Source of the DNA: Rhea pennata
Lineage: Eukaryota > Chordata > Aves > Rheiformes > Rheidae
Length of the DNA: 64,000 nt
Direction: 5' to 3'
Assembly (NCBI RefSeq): GCF_028389875.1
Contig: NC_084676.1
Span: forward strand, 4,030,001-4,094,000
This document shows positions 47,856-60,291 of this stretch, one piece after another. The notes under the pieces were generated by a model. The model saw nothing but the letters and a program-made list of their open reading frames with translations. It was not told the origin of the DNA and did no database searches. The stretch's first letter is position 1; every line of letters begins with the position of its first letter. Position numbers and translations under genes: made by a program.

Positions 47856-50299
47856 GGTCATTAGGCTGCTGCTACCATCTTACCAGAGCACGCCCTCAGG
47901 CACAGAGATGTTTGGCTTTAGTGCGTGTCACAACCCAGCACCGCGCGCGTTCTGCCTGCTGCGCTCGAGCCCCGTGGTGTCCATCCCGCCCGGCTTATAG
48001 CTTCACTTGCAATTACTCACAATATTGCGATGCTTTCAAAGGAACAGGAAAACGAACAGCAACAGACACGCTACAACGTGTATTTTTTTTTGTGTTTTTT
48101 TTGCATTATTATCACATTCCTATTTTTCAACAGATTATTGCCTAAAATGCATGTTAGATATGCCTTTTTTTTTGTTAAAGAACCTGCTGGCATGAAAATG
48201 CAGATTAACGTTTGTAACTGATGAAATGGACTAATAGTTCAGACATTATTTAAACACACACAACTTCAAGAAAGCTTGCACAGCTGATAGCACTGACAGA
48301 GCCTCACTGTAACTTAGAAGCCAGCACAGGAGCTACCTCCCACGTACGGGTAGCGGGGTGCAGGAGGGCAGGAGATGAGACTAGCCTACTACAGTTTAGT
48401 TAGAAAGCCGCAGCAGCAAGTATTTGCCACAAATGTTGCAAGCCTCACTTTTGAGCGACCGCCGGCTTTGTGAGTTTGCAAACATTCACCGAGAATGTAA
48501 AAACAAACCCAAAAGACATGTCCGTGCGGACAGCAGTGCACTCACAGGTGCTGGACCGCTCCACCGTCCGTCCAGCATATAGTGCCCTGGAGCCTGTCCA
48601 GGTGCCGAGGATCGGTCAACCTCTGGCTGATGTTCAGGGGACCATACACAAGCGCTAGACCACAAATGGTTTTTTACAGATGGTTACTGCATTACAGCTG
48701 GAACCTGCAGCTCTGTGGAAACCCAGCAGCTCCTCCCATCTTAGCCCCAGCGGGCTCAACCGGGGCAGAGGGGTAGCGACCCAGGACTGAACACCAGCTA
48801 CACTCAGACAGGGGTCTGGACTCCTGCAAGACTGACATTGAGGTTGGTTACGTCTCTGGCTCCCTCGAGAGCAGAACCAGGACCACTGACACCTTCGGTG
48901 TTCACCTTTGTCTCCACCACCACCACCCACGAGCTGTGGCCTGTGGAAGAGATGCCAAAACTGCGTGGTTGCTAAAGGTAGTCTGAACTCAGCGTTAAGC
49001 ATATACCGAGAGCAACGCTCAAACGTCTAACATGTTACCAAACCAGGGCCACACTCAATGGAGAGCAGTTACAAGCCCTACAACACAGGCACCTGCATCC
49101 CCCGCACAAGGGGCAAGACACAGAATATACAGCAAAGGCCAAATTTGGCAAAGTTACTCTAGAAATTAATCTGGCTTCACAGACCACAGAGTATTGCAAC
49201 TGAGAGTGTTTCTGTTCATTTTGAAAAGGGCACCTTCAAGTTTTGAGAGCTCTTCAGGCTGCAGGTGCCATCTCATGAGCGCATTTGGGGCAACACTGTT
49301 TGAGGAGAAAGGCACTACTCCAGCTCAGTGAAAAAGCTTGTCCCCCATTTTTGTTTGGCCACTTTTCCCTCAACTGAAGTTAATTGCTTCAACTGACAAC
49401 AACCAGATGCTCTTTCAGCATGGAAAAAAAGCAGGTTACGCATTACACTAAATTCTGGCATTTGCTCAAGTGGTTACAAGAATTAACAAGGAACAGGATA
49501 AATATTCTGCGTTATTCCAGCAAGAAGTGGCACCGTCTTCATCAAGTGCCTATCAAATAAAAATTAAATGGACAACAGGTGGAATCACCAGAGGATAAGG
49601 CTAATCACAGCATCACACCGCTTTCGTGAATCACAGCAGACTACTGGAGCTGCTAGGCTCCGTATCATTGCTAGGAACCAGCTAACTGATGCTATTTGTA
49701 CGAAAGCTAATGAACAGAATAGACTAGGGTATCACTCCTGCCCACACATAACTTCCCTCCCTTGAATAGCACTTTTGTGGACAAACAGGCAACTCAAGGA
49801 AATAAAGTTGACCATGCAGGAGTGTATGCAAGAGCACAGTAAAAGGGGAAACTTCCCCTCTTGAGGAATAAGCACAGCATCACACTACTACTGATCAGAT
49901 CTATTTCTACAATCAGGAATACTTCAATAGATTAATTTTCCATTTTTTATAAAATACAGGGCTACAGAAATGAGGCATTTATATATTGTGTTATAAAAAG
50001 CTTCCGCCTACACAATATTTAAAATATATTTTCAGTGCCAACAGTATATTTGTAATATAGTATCTGATACAATAAAAATATATGCATACTGGATGGCAAT
50101 GATCTTGGACCACAGCAGGGGACTATGCATTGCGTGTGGTTCAAGCAGCTGAAAAAGCTGGTTGTTCTCTCCTCTCCTTGGTTTCTCAGCCACCAGCTGC
50201 CAGGAGATTACAACGGTGCTCTGGTAACGTTAGCTTTCTTGGAGTCCTCTGCAGAGCAGGTTAGGATGAGGCGTAAGGCATAATGAATACGCCTTAGCT

Positions 50300-51585
50300 G
50301 ACGATTACTGGGCAAAATCCAATTTCACGACGTGATTCTTTCTGTTTTACTACTTAAAAAAAACTAACTCCCCAAACCAATGCTCTGCTTGACATTAGTA
50401 AGGATATGGAACGAGTACAAGTCATGTCCCAAGACACTGCCTTGTGAGAGAAAGATTTTGCAGTACGAAACATTAGATTACACAAAGGGACACCTAGGCT
50501 TGGCAGCTCTGAGCAACCCTCATTTAAGCCTACAGGATACTCTGAATGTGCCGAGGTCTGCATGAGGAAACATAGCTGCCTCACCTGGACCTTGAGCAAC
50601 TAAGTAAAACTGGAAAGCTTAAACAAATTCATAAAGTGGGAAATGCTTTAACATCCACTGGAAAATAAAACAAACATTCAAATGATGCATCCATGCAGTA
50701 TGTGCTCAACCACAAGGACAGGACTATGGCCTGTGGCCACAGTGCTGCTGAGAGAGGCACCCTGTTCCCTGCTAGACCCGCTTGGCATCCCCCTACATGC
50801 TGGGGATATAGCTGGTGGCAGAGAATATCACCAGCACACATCTTCCCGTGCCAGCCCTCATCAGCCTGTTGGGTCTTCCGAGAACTTACCGTCATTCAGC
50901 AGGATTTGTTCTGTAGTTTAGAATTTGCATGTGCAACACTTGCTTTGCTCCCTTCTGGCTCACACTGGCTTGAAACTCCTCTAGTTAATGTGTTCAGGGA
51001 TAACTCCTCCCAACCCAGGATGGTGGCACCAGTACAGGAGAGAGGTGGAAATGGGACTACTGGCTACGTGGGCTCTCTGCTTAACACACTAGCGTACATT
51101 CAGCATCTGCTTTTACAACCTCACAGAGCGCCCCAGTAGATCAGACTTTTGTCAAAGCAAAATAATGGCAAGGCATTCATAAAGCATTTTGCTGTATGGT
51201 GCTATGGACTGAGCTTTTCACTCATAATAGATGGCCAAGTAAGCTATCGACATGTGCTATCATATGTAATCAAGCTTGCTAGATTAAAAGCGGGACTTGC
51301 GCCTAGCAAACGGAATGCTGTATATTATTCATTGAACTCCGAGCAGCAGCTCTCTCTCATCAGGCTTCATTAAAACATTCGCATGCTTTCAAAATGAAAT
51401 AAAGTTCCATCAGCGTCTCTGAGAAGGAGAGATGGGATGGGTCACGTTCAGTTGCCATTTGGTTGGAGATGTCATACAAAACCCTTACGTACTGGACATG
51501 ACTGAATCGTAAAAAGCTTTCACCCAGAAAGGAAGTCTTCGTTACACACAAAGTCTCTGACTCCTACAGTGCTCTCCCAAGGCGG
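50300..51585 (-). other. KCNIP1: Probable KCNIP1 3' UTR, end not determined
   Basis: Sequence downstream of the KCNIP1 stop is unique and non-coding as far as I can see. I found no AATAAA on the minus strand for at least 1.5 kb. Only variant hexamers occur, such as AGTAAA near 50,350 and TATAAA near 49,945. The left boundary given is therefore arbitrary. Confidence 0.3.
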
Positions 51586-51633
51586 TTACATGACGTTCTC
51601 AAAGAGCTGTAAGGATCGCATGATATTGTCATC
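51586..51633 (-). CDS. KCNIP1: KCNIP1 last coding exon and stop
   Basis: These 48 nt encode [15 protein letters not shown] and the TAA stop at 51588-51586. Acceptor cttccag. This short exon was found by matching the conserved KChIP C terminus. Confidence 0.95.
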   Translation of the reverse strand, partial: DDNIMRSLQLFENVM

Positions 51634-54600
51634 CTGGAAGCAACGAGAAGATATTGTCACAAAAACAATACTGACAAAGCCCTGTTCACAACCTTGTTTG
51701 GCCCAGCAGGTGCTCTGCAGTGCTACAACGTGCAACGGCCTCGCTTTTGCATCGCTTTTCATCCTTGATGAGCTTAAATTGATTCAGGTCTAGGTCTTGC
51801 AAAGCAGCCCCCTTGCACTTTGGCACCTTAGTCCGTTTGCAGCATGCAAGCACAGGATTTTCTCATATACGGTGTGTGCTGTGCTTCACTAAAGAACACG
51901 AGACATCAGCATTTAAACTCTTTTCTGAGCTGGTGACTATGCTGAGCCCTCAGACCTGAGTGCCCACACAGAACCTCATCAATTCTAAACACAAAAATGT
52001 GCACTTAATATGCTCAAACAGTCCAAATAAAATTGCAGGCTTTGAATTGAAGAGTAAGCTGTCCTGAAGACCACTTGATCCCAGAAACACAATCAACTCA
52101 AAATTCAAACACATGAAATCTCAATGTCTCTGAGGTTCTTAGATCCAGCCAAGAAAGTCGGATAGATATAAGGGAAATACCAGACTGTTTCTTATGAAGT
52201 GACTTGAAATGTTACTTTGAGGTAATCACCTGAGTAACATTCAAAAAATGTGGTATGTTTCTCCCCCCCCCCCCCCAGGAGCTCAGTTATTCAAACAGCC
52301 AGAATAACTGCTTGGCTGTAATGCAATTACGGCATTTCATTCCCCTATCTGCTTTAGAGGTGTTGAAACGTGGCCATCCTTATACCTGCCAAAAGCAGCA
52401 GTATCTCACCTCTAACGTGGTTTTGCAGGTACTAGTACCAGGTAGCACCTTGCATGGAAAATCAACCATCTTTTCTAAAACAAAGCTTGGAGTTCATTGT
52501 CCATGAGCCATATGCTCAAAATGGGCAAAGACATGCACTATAATGCACATTTGTTTGTTTTGCGTAAAGAAAAGAAAAAGCCTTAGTGTTGCAGGGCTCC
52601 TACCTGCAAGGAAAGCACGCATTACAGCATATCAACCTGCCCAGCTCCTATTGCAAGTATGTCGATGGCAACCAACCAAACCAAAACTAGGACAGAGCAT
52701 TAAAGACGCTTCAGCATTTCCAAGTGATGTGAAGCTGCTTCAGTACCAGCACTGCTATTCACAGCATTTATCACACAGATCCAGCTTGAGGGCAAACAAT
52801 GAATTTGCAAAATAAAACACAACCTAGAGGCAAATACTCAAATTATAGAAGAGGCCAGAAATAAACCAATAAGCGGGAGATATCAGAAACGCTGCAATCA
52901 AAAACATCAGCGTTCCATTGTGTATCTGCTCATACAGCATTTTTCCCCTGAAATCTGTCTGAGAAAGTTCTGCCTGTTACCAGACCCAGCCTTTACGCAC
53001 AAGGGGTGGGACGGGAGCCAGCCCCTCCAGGGTGAGGGTCTTCCCGTCATTCAGGGACAGGCTTGGGTTGTCTGACTGCAGCACAGGACAGATTTCCCAG
53101 GGAAAGCAGAAAGCACAGGATGGCTGGTATGCAGTATGCACACCTCCGAACAAACAGTCACACAGTTAATTAGTCTCAGACAACAGATATTTGGCTGATT
53201 TGTGCAGATGATTGTCTTTGTGCCAGTGCTAAAAAATACCAGCAAATATCTATCACAACCAACTTAAGGTATGGAATTTGCGAGAGGGAGTTTATTGTCA
53301 AAATAGAAAATCATCATTGCTATGATTACAGCATTTATTTTACTGTTTGACCTTGAAACCACCAGCGGGTTTCAGAAGACTGCTCTAACTACAAAGGTCC
53401 TATTGAGACCTTCGGCTCTGGACTGTTTCAGCAACATGGTACCTGTTAAAGGACAACCAGGGACAGGTCACAGAGACGTTGCCAGCCTCTTGGAAAAAAT
53501 CCTGAGGAAGGTTAAGGGCTTTCTTAGTTTTCTCAAGAGTTACATGCTTGTCACAGAATCAGGCATTGCAATTCACTCAGGCAAACAAAAGCACTGGCCA
53601 CGGAGAGGCTCTCCCCAGCACCCACAGCCTGACCCCGCACTCCCAGATCCTAACCGCAGACCAAATCCTGCGGCTGGTTTTCACGCAGCATAAAGGAAAC
53701 CTGGCGTCCAGAGCAGCAGCTCGCTTCAAGCAGAGTTCACAAAGTGAACACAAACACTGTGGCTCAAGCTAGTCCTCTCACCGCGGTTATAATTTTGGCC
53801 TTACCTCTTGACAGGATTCAATAAACTCATCTAAAGTTACAACACCATCTTTGTTTTTATCCATTTTCTGCAAAACAAAAACAAACATCTTTGGTTTCCA
53901 TACGTAACCCTGCAGTTGTAGTATAGTATCATATTTGATTCAGTTTGAATAAATCTAGGGTGCTTTGCAAGCTTAGATTGAAGGTGGAGTGCCATTGATT
54001 AAACCTGCTGGCAGCTAAGGACTTGCTTACTCTGATATTTGGAGCGCTTTTGAGGTCATCTCCAACTATTCCCTCCACAGTGTACACAGCAGCCTCTGTC
54101 CATCTTATACCATTTATTTCTTCAGTACCTCACTAATTGGCACCCATATTCCTGTCTCTATTTTTATGGGCAGCTGCAAGCAGAAGCACCTGTGGGCTGA
54201 GATGGGACATCTCTAGGCTTGCTGGACATGCCACATGGACATGGAGAAGGGGTCAGGCCAAGAGACAAACGGGACACCTCAGATCCAGGAACTCAGCAGA
54301 CACCGCAGTGTTTGGCTGGATGGCTGCTAGGGTTTGGTTTGGGACGCGTAGCATAGGGCAGCAATGACCTTGGGACTAACCTAACAGTGACGTATATCGG
54401 TGCACAGCTCAAACACTAAGAAAAACACACCAGAAATCAAATAAATACCTGGAAGAATACTTCTACGTGCTGCCTCGGAGCATCTTCCTTGAGCACAGGA
54501 TATGTGTACTTTCCCATCATATCATAAATTGCCTTTACTATATCCATCATTTCCTGCAGTAGTGACAACAGGGAAGTTAATAAAAATGATAGAGCATTTA

Positions 54601-57600
54601 TTTGTTTTATTGCCCTTTTTTCACTCTCTATTACAAAGCAGAGCAGACCTCAGGCTCATACCTACTGTCAAACCCAGAGGAAGCCTAGACACATGCATGC
54701 AGACAGATGTCTCACCAGCTGTGAGTTAATCTAGAAAACCAAGTACATCTTTCTCTCTGTGCCATGACTTGGCAGCAGCTCTTCATGAGGGTCCTGTGCC
54801 CCTGTTTCAGGGTCTGGCCGTGCAGCGCTACAGCTGCTGCTGTGCCAAATGGGCCAGGGCAGTCGGGGCCATCGCTGCGGATGGTGCTCGTCTCCAGAGC
54901 TCTGCCAGGGCCAGGCGCTCCATTCCAGCCCTGGGGGGCCGGTCAGGGTCCCTCTCTGTGCCTTGCACAAGCTAGTGCGTGGCTCAGCAAACAGCACTGG
55001 ACCCACAAGCACAGCAGGTGCCCACGGCAGCTTCAGGGTGATAGACCACGTCCTACATGTGGCCGGTCAGAGCAGGCCTACTCCCATGCGTGCCTTCACG
55101 CAAAAGTTCAGCAGTGGTCAAGTTTACCATGCTCAAAACCAAGGTTTCCACAGAGAAAGCAAAAAAATGCTAGGTAATACAGTAACACTAAATAACGACG
55201 CTGAATTGGGAGCGGTGCTGCGGGGGCGCAGCACCTCGGGTAAGCCCACATCACCACCCCCATGCGGCCGGATGTACCTGGACGATCCTGCACGCAGACA
55301 TCGGCACGATCCCTGCACCTTGGTCACCGAGCACCCAATGTCCCTGCTACCTTCCCCTTCGCAGGGGTTATTTTTGTGGATAGCTATAACTAGGGTTTTG
55401 CTCCCAGCTAAAGCAATCCATTAAAGGCACTGTAAAATATGGCTACAAAAATGTGCAATACAAGGTCACCAGGCACTTTATTGGGACACAGGTAAATGCT
55501 TAAGTCCTGTCTGATCTGTGTTTAATTAGCTGCATGTAAAATCAAACGTGTGTCAGAAACAGCCTTACCTCCTTGTTTATATAGCCATCCTTATTTATGT
55601 CGTACAGGTTAAACGTCCACCTTAGCTTCTCGTGGACCGTTCCTCGCAACAGAATCGACAGCGCCATCACAAAATCCTGGTTCAAGGCACAGAGAGAGAC
55701 GCGAGTTTTAACACCGTCCTTCCCCGAGCCACCGTCACCACAAGACCGCTCAGACAACCTTCCTTTTTAGGGCACGACACGCAGCCGTCAACCCCTGCGC
55801 CCCCGGCCCCATCGCCGCCCGCGCTCCGCGGGAGCTCAGCCGCCCCAGCGCAGGGCTGCGAGGACCCGAGCGGCAGCGCTGCCGAGGGGGACGGGGGCCG
55901 CCCCGGGGGCCGGCGCTCGGCCACCTGCGAGGGACCCGTTTTTGCCGCTCACTGCCGGGTTTTCTTGCTAACTTTCTAACCCCTCTCTGGGATCGCGTCC
56001 CGAGGCGCCGGCAGACCGCGGCGTAACCAAAGGTCCGGCCCGAGCCAGGCAGACGGGGACCGCGGCGGCCGAGAGGGACCGGGAGAGCCGGGGCTCTCCG
56101 TGCCACCGCATGGCCTCAGCCTCCCTCCTCCTCCTCCTCCAGCAACGCCTCCAACGCGTCTGTCGGATACAATCCTCGCCACTGATTACCCAGGCTGGCG
56201 TACAGCTTTCTAATTGTCTTCTGCTTACCATACAGTTATTGCTTCCAATACACTGATCTATTGGTTACGCTGCCTAAGGGCTCGGGGCTGACAGCAGCAT
56301 CGCTGCAGGGGTTTGGCAGCGGGGGCAGAGCTGACCCAGCGATATCGCTCCAGCTCCTGGCCCCCCGGCCCCCCTCCCGGCTCCCCAGCACTGCGCGGGC
56401 AGCGCGCCGCCTCTCCGAAACCTTCGCTCCTTCTCCCCGGGCTCAGAAGAACCTGAATTTAATGAACAATACAAAAAAAAGGGGGGGGGGGCAAAACACT
56501 TACGTCCAACAAGTACTAAAGAGACGGGTTTGCCAGGAAGGAAAGCTTTTTCCTTTTCTCTCCCCCTCCCCCTTTTTTTTAAACACTTATCTAAGCATTT
56601 TGCCACATTTTGGTCTATTTAGGTTTCTGGAAACCTCTAATGTTACACTGAGCACTTGCTATATGCCTAACTCCACCATAGCTGCCACCAAAGAGAAACC
56701 TATACAGATAGGCTAATATTTCCCTTTTCCACCTGATAAATGAAGTAATTTCCAAGTCTCACCCAGGACTTACTGGGACTCTTGGCATTTGATGGCAAAG
56801 GAGGGACTGCATATTACTTCTAGTTTTACCATCAGCCAGAAAATTGCCTCCAAAACCACCAAGCTGACCCTCCTCAGGTGTCCTACTCAACATCTCCTTT
56901 TGCTGTCGCCTGCACGTGAGAGCTTTAAGGGTGGCTACTCATGGCCACAGAAACAGGCCTTTTTGGTTAACAGATAGGCTTGCCTTCTCCTAGGAGCCAA
57001 GTATCTGAGATGCTTGTTCAATATATTAAATAAGTAAGCTCTAAACAAACTCCAAAAATACACGTGTAATCCTGCTATGCATTTTTGGATGACCACAGAA
57101 GGCATAAGATGTGCTGCCTTCCTCCTACCTCCAAATCACCTGTGCCACTCGCTGCTTTCTTTTTGTACACCTCTGTCTTCAGCCTCTCCTCTTTGCTGCA
57201 AAACTCGCCATGGTTTCGCCCTCCAAGATCAGCGTCGCCTGTGATACTGTCTAACGTGAATCGCGTGTTTCTCTAGTCAAGGGAAACGTGCAACTGCCCA
57301 AAAAACCTTAACCAAAATCAATCAGATTTTAAAATATCTAGTGATTTTAGTCTTGAGACCTCTAAACTGTAATCCAGCAAATCTTGCCCGTTTCTAACAG
57401 AAGATGGGTGCAGAAGCATCAAAACACAAAGCTGAGAAAAAGGTATCAAAATAGGATACAAAACAATTACCTCAAACTTCACTGAGCCATTCTGTGCAGT
57501 GTCAAATGCATTAAAGAGATAATGTGCATACATGCTAGCATCTGAAAGACAAAAACAGCACGGATTGATGCAGCACTTCGCTATACGCTAATGGCTCTAA

Positions 57601-58083
57601 ACAGCGCTCATAACCACATTTTCTTTCAGGAGCAAAAGAAAACAATGTTGTAGCTTCTTCAGATATTCTATAAACTAGTAAAAATTACTGTGGAATTATA
57701 TAACTCTCCCTCCTCCCCCTCCATCTCAAAAAGCAGCCTTCACATGCCAAAACTTTCATCACAGTGGTAATGATCTGGATTATGGGACCGTACTTCGAAC
57801 ATCTCTGCTTGCCAAATCAGGCAAGGCATCCAAACTTCAGCTTTGCTGGGCTAAGTCCTCCAGCATTAGCCACGTGAGGTTCACGGAGAGCAACCGAGGA
57901 AAGCTGGATGTGCCGGTAAGGTCTTGGTGGGAACCTCAGTGGCACCAGGATGCGAGGGAACAGCCAGGGCAGAGGGAAGCGAGCTTGAGACACATTTCCA
58001 CTGACTGTTAAAGAGCAATCTCATCCAAAATATATTTTCATCCTTTTGAATTTTAAACTGCTGGTCTTTAAAATATATATATG

Positions 58084-58116
<33 letters not shown>

Positions 58117-60291
58117 GAATATATACACACACACACACATATCTTGTCTATTGAGAAGAACAGCCTCTGTTGGCCACGTGAAGGACAGCTGTTAACAGTG
58201 AAAAACAGTAACAATATGCAGAAAAATCAAATGAGTGTTTGGCCTCAGGACCTTCATTGGCCTGCATCTGCTCCGGAGACAATTCACACTTTTCTCCAGG
58301 TTGCTAGAGCCAACTTTTAGAAAACGGAAGCAACTGGCATTACTATTACCTAATTATTTCATTGCTATTCAAGGAACCATGCATTTTGTTTCTCCCCTCC
58401 TCTGTTCTTTGCCTCTGGCACACAGAGTTAGTCTAGCTTGAGTCTTCGTACTCAGTGCTTGGGCGCCTGGTGACACTTAATGACCTGTGCTAGGCAGGCA
58501 CCCACATGGAATGACCTCAGCATCTTTTTGGTCTGAATCTCATGAAACAATGAATTTTTTTCCCCACATTATTTAAATCTAGGGAAGAGTAGCGACATGC
58601 AGAAAAATCATGCAAAAAAATGCTCAAGTTCCTGTCATTTGTACGCATAGAATCTGCTGGACTCCCGGATAAAAAACTGGCTGCTTCATTTTTAAGAGAA
58701 GGATTCAGAAAGAAAGTATCTCCACAAGAAAAATATGAAATTATTAGTGGGACATGCCTACAAAAAGTCTTACTAAGCTAACGTAAGAGACTCGGAACAT
58801 CAAGCTAAATGTTTTATTTCAGTAGCAGATAATATACATGAAGAAATACTAGTTCACTAGTAATATCTGATGGCAAATCAGCAAAAATGAAAACCTGTCA
58901 AGCATATAAGCCTTGTGTAACAGAAATACCAGAGCCTAGGATGACCCTGCATGTGCACTGTAATTTGGAGATACGTCACTACACCTGAGATGCACAAGTT
59001 TATCTGTATGCAGAGGCATAAAAGTGAGAAAAACCTCTGAGGAATCTGAAATCCCATAATTTATGACACTAAGGTTATACAAACAGTTTGGAAACCAAGT
59101 GAAGCAAAACAGTGGAAAACATGAAAATACCTCTGCTGTTAAAGTGACTTACTGTTAGGCACGGCTGCACTACTAGCATCATCAACCGAGGGAGAGCCGT
59201 ATTTTGAGGGAATGGGACGCAAAACAGAATAACGGCAAATCTTTGTCAACCTCAGTAGAAGGGAAACAAGGAATCTACCTGCTGCAGAACTTTCTGTAGG
59301 TGTACATCCTTGAGGTCACATGCCGTGTAAAACATACAGAAGCACAGCATTTTTCATCCTAATATTTAGTTCAGAAATCACCTATTAACGACCTGCACAC
59401 ACACGCAGAAGCCTCATCATCTTCCCACAATGACACTATTCTGCAGCTATTACAGAACAGGATATATTTGGGAAGCCTCAAACTTTGCATCTTTTATTAA
59501 AAAAAAAAAAAAAGCCTTACAATCATGACTTCTTTCATATTTGTAAAAAAAAAATCCCTATAGAACATATCCATTTACAAGAGCATATAGCTTCTTGATG
59601 TTTTCAGAAGCTGAGGATGTTTTAGGAGATGTTTTAACAATGTAAGCTATTTGAGAAGTTTAATACAACACTGTAACGCATGAAGTGATGCTGCCTCAGT
59701 CAGTCACAAAAACACCCCAAATTATTTCAGCTGCCCAGGCATTCATGGGCCAACTGAGAACAGCTCTACAGCTTTTAGGAACATTTCAATTTATTTATAG
59801 GACAAAAATAGGTCTGAGATGCTTCTGCACTAGATGCATCGCAGTCCAGCAACGGGGGAAACCAAGATGCACTGAGGGAACTGATTTAATTCTCTGCCAT
59901 CCAGAAAGACAGTAGCAGGCAAGAGAATTAATTCCCAATTTCTATTCCAGTCTTGCACTGTTTACTGGAGAGAAAAGGGCAGACAGCTAGTAGCAATCTT
60001 CAATGTGAGTTTGTCTGTATTCTTAAGAAATAACTATTCAAAGGGCACCTAAAATTATTTCCTTGCCTTGCTACTTATATTTTTGTTTAACATTTTGCAG
60101 AGCCTAAGCACAATTCAAATTCCTAGCACAGATTATCAGAAGCAGTTTTGCAGCCAGCTGGCAATAATGAATGTTAGGACATGCTTCAAGAAACCTGACA
60201 GATGCAAAGTACTCCGCTCACCTCCATGTGGAAAGAACTGCGCATAGATCTGTTTGAACGTCTCTTCATTAACAACCCCACTAGGACATTC
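51586..60291 (-). CDS. KCNIP1: Kv channel-interacting protein 1 (KChIP1), C-terminal six exons; 5' exons outside window
   Basis: KChIP1 is a neuronal calcium sensor family EF-hand protein that binds the N terminus of Kv4 channels and modulates their surface expression and gating in the cytoplasm. Six exons (60222-60291, 57471-57541, 55569-55676, 54449-54553, 53805-53867, 51586-51633) join in phase to 154 codons and a TAA stop. In that partial product, EF1 is the degenerate CPSG type (residues 2-5), the EF2 loop is 37-48 ([12 protein letters not shown]), the EF3 loop is 73-84 ([12 protein letters not shown], canonical) and the EF4 loop is 121-132 ([12 protein letters not shown], canonical). 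The end [22 protein letters not shown] and [14 protein letters not shown] favour KCNIP1 over KCNIP2 and KCNIP4, and GABRP downstream agrees. The exon encoding the CHRPEGLEQLEAQT region and all first exons were not found up to 64,000 and must lie to the right. Confidence 0.95.
52263..52276. repeat. Poly(C) tract, 14 bp
   Basis: Fourteen consecutive C in the last KCNIP1 intron. Confidence 0.85.
53805..53867 (-). CDS. KCNIP1: KCNIP1 exon, EF-hand 4
   Basis: This 63-nt exon in phase 0 encodes [20 protein letters not shown] then E. Acceptor ttttgcag; donor gtaagg. Confidence 0.95.
54449..54553 (-). CDS. KCNIP1: KCNIP1 exon, EF3-EF4 linker
   Basis: This 105-nt exon in phase 0 encodes [20 protein letters not shown] then [15 protein letters not shown]. 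Acceptor ctgcag; donor gtattt, which is weaker than the others. Confidence 0.95.
55569..55676 (-). CDS. KCNIP1: KCNIP1 exon, linker and EF-hand 3
   Basis: This 108-nt exon encodes [31 protein letters not shown] and YINKE. The loop has the standard D-N-D-G-Y-I pattern for calcium binding. Acceptor gaaccag; donor gtaagg. A CpG island begins about 65 bp upstream of it. Confidence 0.96.
55740..56180. promoter_or_regulatory. CpG island inside KCNIP1
   Basis: An abrupt GC-rich block with dense CpG dinucleotides, bounded on both sides by ordinary AT-rich intron sequence. It lies between the EF2 and EF3 exons. No TATA box or coding exon was recognised in it. CpG islands of this kind often mark promoters; that is inference here. 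Confidence 0.6.
57471..57541 (-). CDS. KCNIP1: KCNIP1 exon, EF-hand 2
   Basis: This 71-nt exon encodes [20 protein letters not shown] then KFE, preceded by a split aspartate codon. Acceptor tctttcag; donor gtaatt. Confidence 0.95.
58072..58139. repeat. (TA)n(CA)n compound microsatellite
   Basis: About 50 bp of TA dinucleotides with a few interruptions, then a short (CA) run, in the KCNIP1 intron between the exons at 57.5 and 60.2 kb. Confidence 0.95.
60222..60291 (-). CDS. KCNIP1: KCNIP1 exon, degenerate EF-hand 1
   Basis: This 70-nt exon encodes [20 protein letters not shown] then PHG. It has acceptor ttccaacag and donor gtgagc. The CPSG sequence marks the non-calcium-binding first EF-hand of the KChIP/NCS family. 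The last base begins the aspartate codon completed by the next exon. Confidence 0.95.

Larger units (their letters stand above)
29370..50299. other. Interval between KCNIP1 and GABRP
   Basis: About 21 kb without a recognised gene. It holds the two CpG-rich zones, several homopolymer tracts, a TATA-containing inverted repeat near 32.65 kb, and GC-moderate stretches with unassigned open frames (41,010-41,729 minus; 44,419-45,030 plus). The untranslated first exon or exons of GABRP should lie here. Confidence 0.65.

Noticed and set aside
54731-55424. Frames up to 191 codons inside KCNIP1 introns
   Set aside because: They are intronic, overlap in several phases, and have no recognisable similarity.
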